Below are positions 1 to 10,983 of a stretch of DNA of 64,000 nt, piece by piece. The translations under genes were made by a program, and so were the position numbers. Positions within the stretch are counted from its first letter, which is position 1. Every line of letters starts with the position of its first letter. The notes beneath the pieces are model-generated. The model searched no databases. It was not told the DNA's origin and saw only the letters and a list, made by a program, of their open reading frames with translations. Source of the DNA: Polytrichum commune (taxonomy: Eukaryota > Streptophyta > Polytrichopsida > Polytrichales > Polytrichaceae); the NCBI GenBank assembly GCA_950295325.1, contig OX485804.1, positions 42,222,001 through 42,286,000 on the forward strand, written 5' to 3'.

Positions 1-139
1 GGATAATCCGCCAAGAATAACTGTAGTTTGATTGTTGGTTATTTATGAACTCATTAGGAGTAGCTTGCTTTCGTTACAATGGGAGGCAACTTGTTGAATA
101 AAATGCCTGCCCCTAAGGGAAGTTAGCCCTTAGGATTTC

Positions 140-980
140 AACCGAGAGCTTCTCATATATGTTCCACATGGGACCCAAAAAAGGTGCCATCTATGTGCAT
201 GGTAATATTGTCTTCAAACTCGCAAAAAATTCTCAAGTTCAAGGTGGGCTCAAGTGAGCGAAGTGTGTGTGTATGAGGCTCCCCTCCACCAATGAGACCT
301 TCTTTCGTCGAGCTCTCAACCTCTCCAATGTGGCATGAGGCTTTAATTGAATACATGTGTACCTCCTATTCATCCAACATAAATGTCTTGAAATAGTATG
401 TAGTTTGTGTTTGTGTTTGTGTGTGTGTGTGTTTTTAAATTAACATTTTTAGATTGATTTTAGATATCTTAACACTTGAATTAACTTCAAACGACCCTAA
501 GCTAGCGTGACACAACACACTTGAAATGATACAACCGCAAACCTATAGGGGGTAGGTTTTTGACAAACATGAAGGAGAGGTAAGTTCAAATGCAACAATT
601 CCCCTCTTGCACTATGATTTGATGTACAAGAGCCTACCCCAATATATGTTGTCAACACTACTTTCGGTTTTCAAGACTGACTCTTTCAACCATGGTTTCT
701 TGACCGAGAGCTTCTCATAGATGTTCGACATGGAATCCAAGAAGGCGCCATCTGAACGCATTGCGCAAGGTGGATTTTCCAAACATGGATGAATGAGAGG
801 TAAAGCTCGCATGCAACAATTCCCTCTCGCACTCTATTGTAGAAGAGGAGGTCTATCCCGAACGATCATTCTCAAATACTTCAGTTTTTCAAGACCGACT
901 CTTTCAACCACACAAGTTCTCGACCGATGAGAGTTAATTAGTGTCACACTAGATGTTCAACATGGGATCCATCAAGGTGC
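140..980 (+). repeat. Three degenerate direct copies of a short dispersed repeat
   Basis: Similar stretches occur near 140-191, 702-755 and 912-985. They share the core 'accgagagcttctcat' or a decayed version of it, then an 'atgttc.acatgg.atccaa' block and 'aaggtgccatc'. The third copy has an insertion after 'gaccgatgagag'. The spacing is irregular (about 560 and 210 bases), so this looks like an old local duplication or transposon remnant, not a satellite. No convincing gene is seen in 1-1480; the short open frames lack family features and splice context. Confidence 0.5.
402..433. repeat. TG/TTTG microsatellite
   Basis: A run of TTTGTG units passes into pure GT dinucleotides (402-433) in otherwise unannotated intergenic sequence. 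Confidence 0.85.
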
Positions 981-1792
981 CACATCAGCGCCACATCAGC
1001 GCCACCATGGTGCCACCTTCGCACTTTGCGCTTGGTGAAATTTCGAGCTCTTGAGTGCAAAAAGTGCCCCCCTCCCTCCTCGAGTGAACAAGTGTGCGTA
1101 TGAGGCCAATGAGAAGGCTCCCAATGTTAGAGCTCTCAACCTCGGCCTAGCCTATTGTAAAGAGCGCGCCCCCAGTAACTATTGTACTGAGTGGCATGGG
1201 GGCAAAAGTGAAAACATGATGGAAAGTGAGGGTAAAAAATGGCCTTGACTTGACTTGACTTATGAACCCCTAACTTATTTACCACAACTTTTGAGAGCTT
1301 TTCACCTTTGAAGCTTCTGGTGAGCCAACCAGCCAAGCCAGCAACACATGGCAGTCTCATAAACCCCCCGCCTCCCCAACACAACAAATTCCTGTTTGGA
1401 AGATTGGGACATACATACATACTCTCACTCTCAACAATCTTGAACAACTTCTTACTTTACTTACACTCATCATATCAGCAATTGTGAAAATAGAGAGAAA
1501 GAAAGACACAAAAAAAAACCCACCATCCAAAATTAGAAATCATAAACAAAAAATTTGGATGGGAACTACCCAATCTACATACTTACATACTCACATACTT
1601 ACATCATTCATTCATACTCAGCAGCTAAGTAAGCAAGTACTTCGACAAGCTCCTGAAGTCCATCCAACCGTTGCCAGAAGAAGAAGAGTCCGTCCGGTTG
1701 AGTGCGATAACAACAACAACAAGAAGAAGCAGCTCAGATGTCATCACAGGAGATAACATATGTTAACTTATGTGATGCGATGATGTGAAAAT

Positions 1793-1823
<31 letters not shown>
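1793..1823. repeat. ATC trinucleotide microsatellite
   Basis: About ten uninterrupted ATC/CAT units, in the upstream region of the gene starting at 4113. Confidence 0.9.
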
Positions 1824-1824
<1 letters not shown>

Positions 1825-1907
1825 GATGCACTCCTTACATAGTTTTGGATCATCGCATGAAGTTATGGCGGTGCACGGTTGAAGCAATGAGAATAGAGCA
1901 GGAATGT

Positions 1908-1911
1908 GAAG

Positions 1912-1941
<30 letters not shown>
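1908..1941. repeat. GAA trinucleotide microsatellite
   Basis: About eleven uninterrupted GAA units, about 85 bases after the ATC tract. Confidence 0.9.
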
Positions 1942-1942
<1 letters not shown>

Positions 1943-2569
1943 TGCGTAGTTTGCCATATCTTACCCTTGGAAGCAGAACTTAAGCAGCAACAGGAGGTTG
2001 CAGGATTCAAGAGAGTGTGCGTGTGTTGCGACTTCTGATGACGATGATGATGTTAGCAGTTACTTAGCCCTGGGAGAGAGATAAGCAGAAGTTGTTGTTG
2101 CAGGAGTGGAGTTCAGAGGATTGTGGTGGGGATGCGAGTAGAAGAGAAGGAGGAAGAGAAGGAAAGTTGGAGAGTTTTGCTCGTGGTTTGAGGAGTGTCG
2201 GAGATTTTTGGTTGCGGAGGAAGGTGAGAGTGTCGCGGAGGGAATGTTGGAAATTAGCGGAGGGAAGCTTGTGGAGGGGAAATTCATGTGGTTGGATGAA
2301 AGAGGGTGCGAATTATTCCTACTTCGCCGTGTGGGGTCATTGGTAAGTTAGCAGAGTAGAGTAGAGTAGAGTAGAGCAGAGCGGTCCTTTTGCTTTGGTT
2401 TAGTGTTCTGAGGAGGGCGGGAGTATAAGTTTAAGGGATTCTCATTAGCGGATCGGTGGCTTCTCCTACTGCTGTTGTGTTTGAAACCCTACGGAAGGCG
2501 CCATTTAAGTGTATTTGCACAGGATTTGGGTCCCTTTGGGCGCCTCCTTTGTCGTTCTTGGATCTCAAC

Positions 2570-2610
2570 TCCTCCTCCTCCTCTTCTTCTTCTTCTTCTT
2601 CTTCTTCTCC
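2570..2610. repeat. TCC/TTC pyrimidine microsatellite
   Basis: A CTC-CTC run grading into TTC repeats, polypyrimidine on the plus strand. It produces poly-Ser and poly-Leu open frames that I regard as artefacts. Confidence 0.85.
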
Positions 2611-2850
2611 TTTGTGCGTTGCACTGCCTCCTACTTCTTCTTTTCTTTTCTTTTCTTTCCTACTTGTGCACGTGGTTAGACAAGCAGGGACAGAGGGGTA
2701 GGGAGGAAGGAAGGAATTCGCGGAGAGTATTCAGCTCTGAGACACACCACGTGGCCAATTTCTTTTTGGGGGAAAGAAGTTCGGGCAGCCGCTTCTTTCT
2801 GGCAGTTAGGAACCGTCACCCCCGAGGGGAGAGAAGAATCCCCACAAAAA

Positions 2851-2851
<1 letters not shown>

Positions 2852-2894
<43 letters not shown>
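2852..2894. repeat. CT dinucleotide microsatellite
   Basis: About twenty uninterrupted CT units, typical of GAGA-type tracts in plant core promoters and leaders. Confidence 0.9.
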
Positions 2895-4112
2895 TCCTTC
2901 CCAATTCCTGGGTACTTGACAACCAGGCAGCGAAGAAATCGAAGAAGTGTAGTATACCGAAGTTTAGATCGTTGAGGCTTCAAACGGGCTTGAAAGCCAC
3001 GGAGGAGGTTGACTCTGCAGCAGCAATTTTCTCTCCTCATTTCAGCTTGTGAAATTTCCTGCCTCCATCTCTGCTGAGAAGTGCTCAAAGGTAGAAGAAA
3101 AGGGGCCGGAGAGGACATCGGCATTACTTGTTTCGGGTGTGTAAAACGTGCAACACAAAATAGCACATCTGCTGCCTCTTTGATCACTTCTACTTGTGAG
3201 GTAACTAAAGCTCTCCCTTCATCTCACCTATCCATCCTCTGCTTTGTATGCATGTTTGTATCTATATATATAATTCACAGGTGGCCTTGAACCTGAATTG
3301 AATTGGATGTTCTGCAAAATGCGGATCATTTGTGATGATGTTTCGTGGTCATCTGGGACATCATCTGGGGGTGTGAATCATTCTTGTCTTAGGACAGAAC
3401 CTTGTCTTTCTTTTCTTTTCTTTGAGCTTTTTCTCTTGTATTTTTTTCTCTTTTTGTTTTTGGTTTTGTTAATTGGGAGTAGCAGGGAGGGGGCGGTTTG
3501 ATCTTTTGTAGCAATCCTCTCTTCTCTCGTGCAGTGATTGGGGAGACATCGATTGCCCATGCGGTTTTTCGAATTTGTTTTCCCAAGTGTAAGCAAACTT
3601 CTTGTTTCTGAGACGCATGACATGGAGGTCTTCGGAGACACACATGCAACCATGGTTCTTGTGATTTGGTTTTTTTAGGCTGGGAAATGATGGTCGTAAG
3701 AATTTAGGGGAATTTTTTGTGGCGGCCTGTTCCGATATCTGCTTGCAAACTGTTTAATGTGGCAGGAGGTGTAAATTGCAAGCGTAACGATGCACTTTGT
3801 CACGAACGCATGAATCACTTAATATTTTAGGTTCAAGAAAACCCAGAATTCTCCTTAAACCGAATTCTTAAAGTTTAGCTCTTTAACTACAATGTTTAAA
3901 GTTTGATTTTGGGTTTGATCACTAAAGCGGAGAGGTTCTGGATAGCCTCCGCGAATTGTTATTTACTCTAATTGTCTCTCAAGTGTGTCAGCGGAAAATC
4001 CTGTATGAAAATTTGTTCATTAGTTTGCAGAGGTTGAAGACGTTCTCTCTCCTCACAGGCTTCTGGTGTGTGTGTGTGTGCGTGTTTTAAAATGAAGTAG
4101 TACAGATAAGAA

Positions 4113-7100
4113 ATGGGGCGGCGGCGTTTTAACAGAGGGAAAAAGCGTGAGGATGGTGGAGTTTGCAAGGAGCCATGGAGACGTCCGGATGCAAGCACCT
4201 TCTCCAAAAACAATAGAGGTATGTTAGTATCTCCCCAGAACTTGAAACAGCCTTGAATCACGTTCTTGACATTTCATGGCAAATTCTGGGATATGGTGGC
4301 AGGGCAGTGGTTGCATTCCTTGAACCAGGCTCTTAAAAGCCACAATTGCAGTCAGTGGTCTTGTAGACCTTGACAGAGAGTAACACAAGAAAATGGGCTT
4401 CTACGATTGGTTTTCTTAATGGTGTGTGTAATAAATTTTTGCATCTCTCCTGTACTCAAACAGCCTAAGTGGATACATGCGAGATTAATGTTTGCAAGAG
4501 GATTTTAGATATGTCAAGGTAAGTTGGCAACAACGTTGTCTCCCTTGACATATCCCTCTCGTTTTAACCATAATATATTGCACCTGTAATACTTGACATT
4601 GCTTCTGGCAGATTGTGGGATGTGGTGAGAGGGGCGATGGGTGCATTTCCTAGAGCCTGGCTCTTAAAAGTTACAGTTGCAATTAGTGGTCTTGTAGACC
4701 GCAAACAAGGGAGTAACACGTGAAAATACGCTTGTATAATTGTTATTCTTATTCTGGATATTCTTGTAACGAGGTTGTGTCCCTTGACATATCCCAATCA
4801 TATTAACCATAATGTATTGCACCTGCAATACTTGACATTGCTTCTGGCAGAAATGGGATGTGGTGGGAGGGGCAATGGTTGCAAATCCTAGAGCCTGGCT
4901 CTTAAAAGTTACAATTGCAATCAGTGGTCTTGTAGACCTCAGCAAGAGAGTAACACAAGAAAAGAGGCTTGTATGGTTGGTATTCTTATGCTGGATGTCC
5001 CCTTGTCCAGATCACACAGCAAAGTCGGAGTGGGATTCTGCGCCATTTGAATGGTATGGGAAGGAAGATGTCCCAGCTGTAACTAACTGGGACGATTCGG
5101 GTGTTCGTGAAGCATGGGAGACGGCAGTGACAGGGAAGGTCTTGGCACAGGACCCGGCGACGTTGTTTTCTCCTGATCTATACAATGACACAAACATAGA
5201 TTGGGACCGCAGGACTTCGTGCAGTATCGCAGAGTCAGCAGAAGAAGGGAACTCAGTTGAGGAACGAACGGGGGTGTCCACCAACGTTTACGAGCACACT
5301 CGTTGCTCAGAAATGAACAGTGGTCCGCCTCGGCCGCAAAGTCCAGTGATTTTGGGTCTTTTAGAACTTCACAAAGAAAAGGGCTACCAAGGATGGGAAT
5401 GTCCGCCAGATACAGAAATTGTTCCAACTGGCTGGGTTATGCCCGATGAAGCTGGTCGGGAAATAGGTGTTGGCTGGGATATGGGTGCGCAACCGCCTCA
5501 AGAAGCTTGGGGCTCATCTATGCAACCACAATATGTGGTATGTCTCAGGTTGCCTTTCTTAATGTGGTGTTGATATGCATTATACTTTTAATGGTGATTG
5601 ATTAGGTAGATCGGATTGAAGGGGCGTCTACACATTGACATTGGAACAGTGGTTGATGGTTGTACTTTGCTGTGTTTGGCTCTATCTTTGATTGATAAAG
5701 AGAGATAAGGTGCTTTGATGACAACGACAAGCATAACTACGATACAAGTGTGTAGGTGGGAGTGGTTTTGATGGTTTGTACTTTACTTTGGTTGTATTTT
5801 TTTAGTAGCTACCGTGTGCATGGGAAAGGATTCGTAAGAGGCAATCACACTTCTGCAGAGACTTCACTATAATCCATAAATCGTTTGTCTCTGCTCCAAG
5901 GATTACACCAATAAGAGGGACGATAATTGCGGTCAAAATCACTCATCAACTACAACTACCCCTTGTGTGGAAATGGAAAAAAACCGTTAGTGGTTATTGA
6001 AAGTGCGCTCGAACCACAATCACTTGTATAGTTGTGTGTAAACTCCCCTTCAGATTTTAAATACATATCTAGTCTGCCGTAGCATTAATTCTGCAGTGAA
6101 TCATCTTGGGCTGAGAAATCTTTGTCTTGCAGGAGCAGGTGGGAACTAGTGGTTGGGAGCAGCCCTCGCAGTTAACCCAGCATGAAATACCAAGTTGGCC
6201 TCTGTCCTCGGGAACTAATGCAAATTGGGGTGGTCCAACCATACAGCAATCCACAGGTCATACTTCAGGACACCCTACTATAGAAGCTGAAGGTAGCAAT
6301 CTGGCAGGGGGACACATGAATGGATGGGATAATTTGGAGAAGCCCACACAGATGATCCCGGACCCTGTGATGTGGACAACACAGCAACAAGTAGCTTCAG
6401 GGTGGGGCCAGGAAGCAGTTGAGAACCGGGGTCCTCCTACATATGGATGGGATGACTATCCTTGTTACACGAGTGAAGCTTTCCATCCTGCACAGGACGG
6501 CGGTACCAATTGGTGGATGGCTGCAGGTTCTCATGGTATGTTTGAGGCCTATCACTTCTTCAGTCAATTGACTATCAGGAACTCTTTTAGTGTGGGTATA
6601 TCCTTTGACATTCATTGTAAGCATCCTCCGTTGATTTGTCAATCAAGAGCATGCCTACAAAATGGTGGATGTTTATGTGTTTTTAATCAGAGTCTATCTT
6701 TATCAAGGTTTTTGTTTGTCTCGTTGATATAAGGGAAGAATCGTTATCTGTTATTGAATTAATCCTAACTAAACATGACTTTGGGTTGGGAGTTGAGGGT
6801 GAAACTCAGTTTGGCATGCCAAAAGGTGCTAATATGACCTAAAAGGGTGAACTGACGTAGGTTGCTCTTTATACAAAACTAAACACTACCTTTTAGCATG
6901 CACCAGAAATGGGAAGAAATGATTGGTATTGTTGCAAAGCAACGAATGAAAAATCATAGGGACCAACTCCTGACAAAAAGTCCCATTCAGTTGATGGATA
7001 ATTCTATTGAAGAGAGGGTATCAAAGCACGTATAGTATCCTCAAAGCTATTGAAGAAACAAGCTCTTTATGTGAGGATGGATGTCTATTCAGAGTTACTT

Positions 7101-7387
7101 AACACTAGACAGAATGATTTGTCTATTTGTGCTTTTGGAACAAAGGACTTGTTCAATTTGTTCAATTTGTTCATCACATGTCCTGTCTTGCAGATTCATG
7201 GCATGGACAAGACAGGAGTTGGGGCCAAAGTTCACATCCAGCCATCCAGGAGTCGCAGCAAGACCTGAAGCCAGCTCGCAACTTTCTTTACGGACATCAG
7301 AGAAGTGGACACACTTCAAAGCAGTGGCATCCAAAGCAAGATTGGAATACTGCACAGACATTCACACAGGCAACCAAGCTTTATTAA
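4113..7387 (+). CDS. Tryptophan/GW-rich protein of unknown function (4 exons, about 409 aa)
   Basis: Exons by inspection: 4113-4218, 5011-5537, 6133-6535, 7194-7387. All introns are GT-AG; three donors are GTATGT and the phases (1, 0, 1) join cleanly into 409 codons plus TAA. The start ATG has A at -3 and opens a basic N-terminus (MGRRRFNRGKK). I count about 23 Trp in 409 residues, several times a normal proportion, spread from SEWDS and FEWYG in exon 2 to SWGQ and DWNT in exon 4. About ten are GW or WG pairs (SGWEQ, NWGG, NGWDN, SGWGQ, YGWDD). The rest is rich in Gln, Ser, Asp, Glu and Pro with no obvious fold, so it looks disordered. I do not recognise the family. GW/WG-rich disordered segments can bind Argonaute proteins ('AGO hook'), but that role here is only a hypothesis. 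Confidence 0.75.
4265..5010 (+). repeat. Three tandem repeat copies filling intron 1 of the Trp-rich gene
   Basis: Copies begin near 4265, 4563 (matching block from 4592) and 4803. Copies 2 and 3 are offset by 240 bases and are very similar; copy 1 is offset by about 327 and more diverged. Shared blocks include 'cttaaaag.yaca.ttgca', 'agtggtcttgtagacc' and 'cccttgacatatccc'. Copies 2 and 3 each contain an acceptor-like 'ttgcttctggcag'. Copy 3 is cut off exactly where the functional 3' splice site (ending 5010) and exon 2 begin. Confidence 0.75.
6774..6950. repeat. MITE-like fragment inside intron 3 of the Trp-rich gene
   Basis: Begins 'catgactttgggttgggagtt'. The reverse complement of this end appears at about 18213-18233 in ALG8 intron 1. 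Both loci also share 'actacc..ttagcatgcacc' and 'ttgcatgccaaaa'-like blocks. The arrangement fits a small non-autonomous element with inverted ends, but the far ends and any target duplication were not resolved. Confidence 0.4.
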
Positions 7388-10300
7388 GTTTCTGGCTTAT
7401 AAGAGTAGGGCAGTCTGTGTTTTTGGAGCTGCATAAGTATACATTTAGGGATCTGAATTTTAGGAGTGTATTTTCATAACGGGAGAATGAATTCCCACAT
7501 AACAGTGGGGAGAACAAGATTTTTTAGACTTTGATTTTGCCAACACACGGATTTTTGATCGAAGATTTTCTACTGTATATATGAGGAGAATCAGAGTACA
7601 TACTTTTGACGAGATTTTAGGGAAGGGTATAGTACCCATCATTGATGATGCATTGAATGCGGTTACTCTGAGTAGAATTGTCTGGCCCAATCAGCCTTAC
7701 AGTAATATCTGGCTCCGTTGAGGGGTGGATGATTGTATTTTGTCTCATTAAGAGCTAGGAAACTGGCCTTGATACCTACGACAAGCAATATTTTTGTCAC
7801 ATCCATATTGGTATGTCTGGGTTGTTTGTGGTCTTGTATTGCAAAATGTTGCTGCATCAATGATGTGTTGAGGTATAGGATTGTACAAAGTGGGAAGTTC
7901 TGTCTATCCTGCAAATCTTCAAATTTCTTACTGGTGTGCCAATTGAAGTACCATATAATTGTATTTCTTCTTTCATCCCTTAATGCTAAAGTTCTTTGAC
8001 CATTATTTGCCTTGGTTGCATTCCAAAAAAATTGGAACTTTTATGCCTAATTTTGGATGCTGGAATAGATGAAATAGATGGATGTATATATATATCCATG
8101 TGTGTGTGTGTGTTTCCTTTTTTTTAATTTTTTGAAAAGAAACCAACGTGACTAAAGGGTTCTGGAGTGCTGGAGCAGTTTATCTTCATTGAAAATTTAT
8201 GTAAAATGTATGGTAGCTCCTATAAGCAGGCAATTATGTATAGTGGCTCCTATAAGCGGGCGATTGAGGCAATAATGCTGCATACATGAGCAACATCAGC
8301 TGCCACTTGGCATGGACATTTTCAAGAGTTGATAGGTGAAAGTCCCACTACAAGCATGCCCCACGGTAAATGAACATAATTGCCCAAAGAGTAATGGTGT
8401 GCAAAGGTAGGCTCAAGCTAATATCCTGACAGCTTTAGAGTGTAATGGTACAACATGACATTGAGAGATCACATATCTTTGCAATCACAGATTGAGATTT
8501 TGTCACCTTGATCTCATTCTTATGGCATTTGATTCGTACAAGATTTGATAATCGGCTGATTCTTTTTCAAAATTTATTGCACATCAGAATAGGCCAAACC
8601 TACTGAAGTAGGATGCAGGCTGAAGTCAAGCATGGATGCAGGCAGTGGACAGTGGACAAATATGTCATTTGGTGTATTTGTTTCCCTGTCACCATCACTT
8701 GCTGAATGTCAGTTGCCACACAAATAACAAGACCTGCAAAACACCCAACACATTCATGTGCCTCACTAAGCAGGCATGTTCATTCAATTGAAAACGATCT
8801 TAAAGGTTTAACAAAATTCGAAATGCTTGATATCACTTCCCCATAAACCCTAACCCCAAAACCAAGGAGTTTTAGGGCTATAGCCATTAATGAGGTTTTG
8901 AAGCTACTCCTTCAACTAGGAGGATTCTCATGTGTAAGCTTCCCCAAAGACCAGCCCAACTTGATTCCACATACCTATTGACTGGTTACAGAACCACTAT
9001 ACTAAACATTTGATTTAGTGTGGCCAACACTGCTCATCATCGACCCACATTGATCACCTTGCAATCACTGGGTGGCACTAGAGAGGATATCAAATGACAC
9101 TTGGTGCTCCATGACACATCACAACGACCGCACTACTTTAACATGGAACACCAATTTTAATGCCACACTAAATCAGATGTTTAGTGTAGCTTCTGAACTC
9201 CTCACCCCCTTGCAAGATGGCTGGAGGCCTGAACCACCAGAAAAAAACACTTCTATGTACTTGCCAGGGTGACAAATGCAGACACATAAATGAAGGGTAT
9301 ATACTCTGTTTGCATAGGTCTCTACTGAAGGCCACAAAGAAATATGACACTGAAATCTAGGGTGATTAACATTCCACATCTACAAAGCATGCCAATGCCA
9401 CCCGTCATAGTTTGTAGTGGTGAGAAGCACACACAAAGCTCCCAAGGTACCATGCCCTTGCATTTTGGTGATATGGGGATACTTTCATACCTACAAAATA
9501 ATAGCCAGACACAATAAATCACTGCTTGATTGGATGAAAGCATGTTAATCCCTTTCTGGAAGGGCCGGTAGATATAAAACACAAAGACAAGATGACAAAG
9601 ACAGAGAACCGTAGGACTACTACAAGGTTAAAATCTGAAATTCGAGATGATACACAGACCCATCTACATAACGGTCAGTCAGTTACAAGTTTCAGACCTA
9701 CCACACAGCTTTGTGGTACAATAACTTGAAAAACCCTAACATCTGAGAAAAAACTTGGATCAACACCAAAGCTTGTATATATATTAGTTTACCTCCAATG
9801 ATTCATGCTCCTGGAGCACTTGCTGCCATATCCTCCAAATTCAAGAGATACCGCAAGGGTAAGGCAAGAACCATGTATGGCACATAGTGTACATTGCTGG
9901 TCTTGGAGTTTTCTGATGCAGAAACCCCATGAAGTGCAAAACAAGTAACTTTTCTGAAATCGATTCTGACATTCTAAAGTTGTGCAGACAGAGTTACCTA
10001 CTCCTAGTTATAAGCCATAAAGTATGACAAAGGTGTTAATTGGTTTAGTGAAAAGCAGGACAATAATCTGTAAACCACAAGGGTCCTGTATTGGCTTGTC
10101 AACAAGGTCCTAGGTTTGAACCTCGCCTCCAGCCCATTTTACATAGGCCATGGGCCAGGCATCTCATAGCACATCACAAGTCTGTAATCTCGGGTAATTA
10201 AACAGGTTATGGAAAAGAAATGTTTTTGTCTGTCGAAATTCAGACAAACACAAGCTTCATGTCAATGGTAAAGGACTATATAGTAATTGGCTTCAGACCA

Positions 10301-10983
10301 GGATGTGGCTGATGACAGCTAAACAAGAACCTCCTACTTGAGGATAGGTGTAGGGAAAGTTCTCCAGCTTTGAGGAAGTCTATGCAACTGTGTGCACAAA
10401 TATATTTGACCTTGCGGTTCACTACTGTCATTCCCTAAGTGTGTAGTGAAGAACTTATTACCTAAGAGGTGTCAAGTTCGAATATGTCACAGGTGTAAAG
10501 ACTTGCTACTAGAAGATTGGACAGCAGCACAAACTGGTGCAGAAGCCAGAAATACAGATTACCCACCTTCAACTTAGGATTTGTGCCTCCAAAAAGTCAG
10601 AAATCTTAGATATGTGACTGGTATTAAGGCATTTCCATCAGTCTCCACTGCCGTTCCCATGACCTGAAGGAATAACTGCAACTCCACCAATCTTGCAAGG
10701 AGCAGTTCTTAGAGTGTAGATTTTATCTTGTGTCATCAAGTGTTCCTGGACATGAGAAACTTTGATCTTTTGAAGTGGTCAAGCCAAGAGACATTACTGA
10801 CATGGCTACTCCTTATTGGATACAATGTTATCACCTGTAATTGATGACATTGCCATGGCCTGACCACTTCGTCCGGTAATAGACATGTGTCGCCCTGCCA
10901 TCCGCTGTAGTAGGCACTCAATACATTCCTTGCCGCTACTGTGTCAGGGCTCCTTGCATTCATTACCCAATTCACAACAGAGA
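7388..10983. other. Gene-poor intergenic region between the Trp-rich gene and SECA2
   Basis: The first part is the 3' UTR of the Trp-rich gene and the last about 250 bases the 3' UTR of SECA2. In between are a small 33-base direct repeat (near 8200-8262), a TG run (8098-8113), a dispersed repeat (8462-8625), and two short stretches resembling pol III B boxes (near 10110 and 10470) that could be old SINE remnants. No open frame has conserved character. Confidence 0.5.
8462..8625 (+). repeat. Dispersed repeat, copy 1 (partner in ALG8 intron 3)
   Basis: Shares 'agatcacatatct', 'gtcaccttgatctcatt.ttatg', 'gtacaagatttg' and 'ggctaaacct'-like blocks, in order and orientation, with about 19548-19695. 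The two copies are moderately diverged. Probably two copies of an old mobile element. Confidence 0.55.

Larger units (their letters stand above)
1484..4112 (+). promoter_or_regulatory. Microsatellite-rich upstream region / probable 5' leader of the Trp-rich gene
   Basis: This 2.6 kb stretch holds a dense set of simple repeats: ATC (1793-1823), GAA (1908-1941), GTAGA (2353-2378), TCC/TTC (2570-2610) and a long CT run (2852-2894). CT-, GA- and GAA-rich tracts are common in plant promoters and leaders. No conserved coding frame is visible. An exon-like stretch at about 2900-3200 ends at a possible donor ('tgtgag|gtaact' near 3200), which could be a spliced non-coding leader. The promoter and transcription start are inferred, not seen. 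Confidence 0.4.

Noticed and set aside
2456-2975. Open frames with poly-Ser and poly-Leu runs
   Set aside because: They come from the TCC/TTC and CT microsatellites read in different frames; no conserved sequence or splice context.
9072-9272. 66-codon plus-strand frame
   Set aside because: No homology-like features, no splice partners, overlapping open frames on the other strand.
10100-10500. B-box-like 'ggtttgaacctcg' and 'gttcgaatat' suggesting tRNA or SINE
   Set aside because: No cloverleaf or well-spaced A box could be found; kept only as a remark in the intergenic entry.
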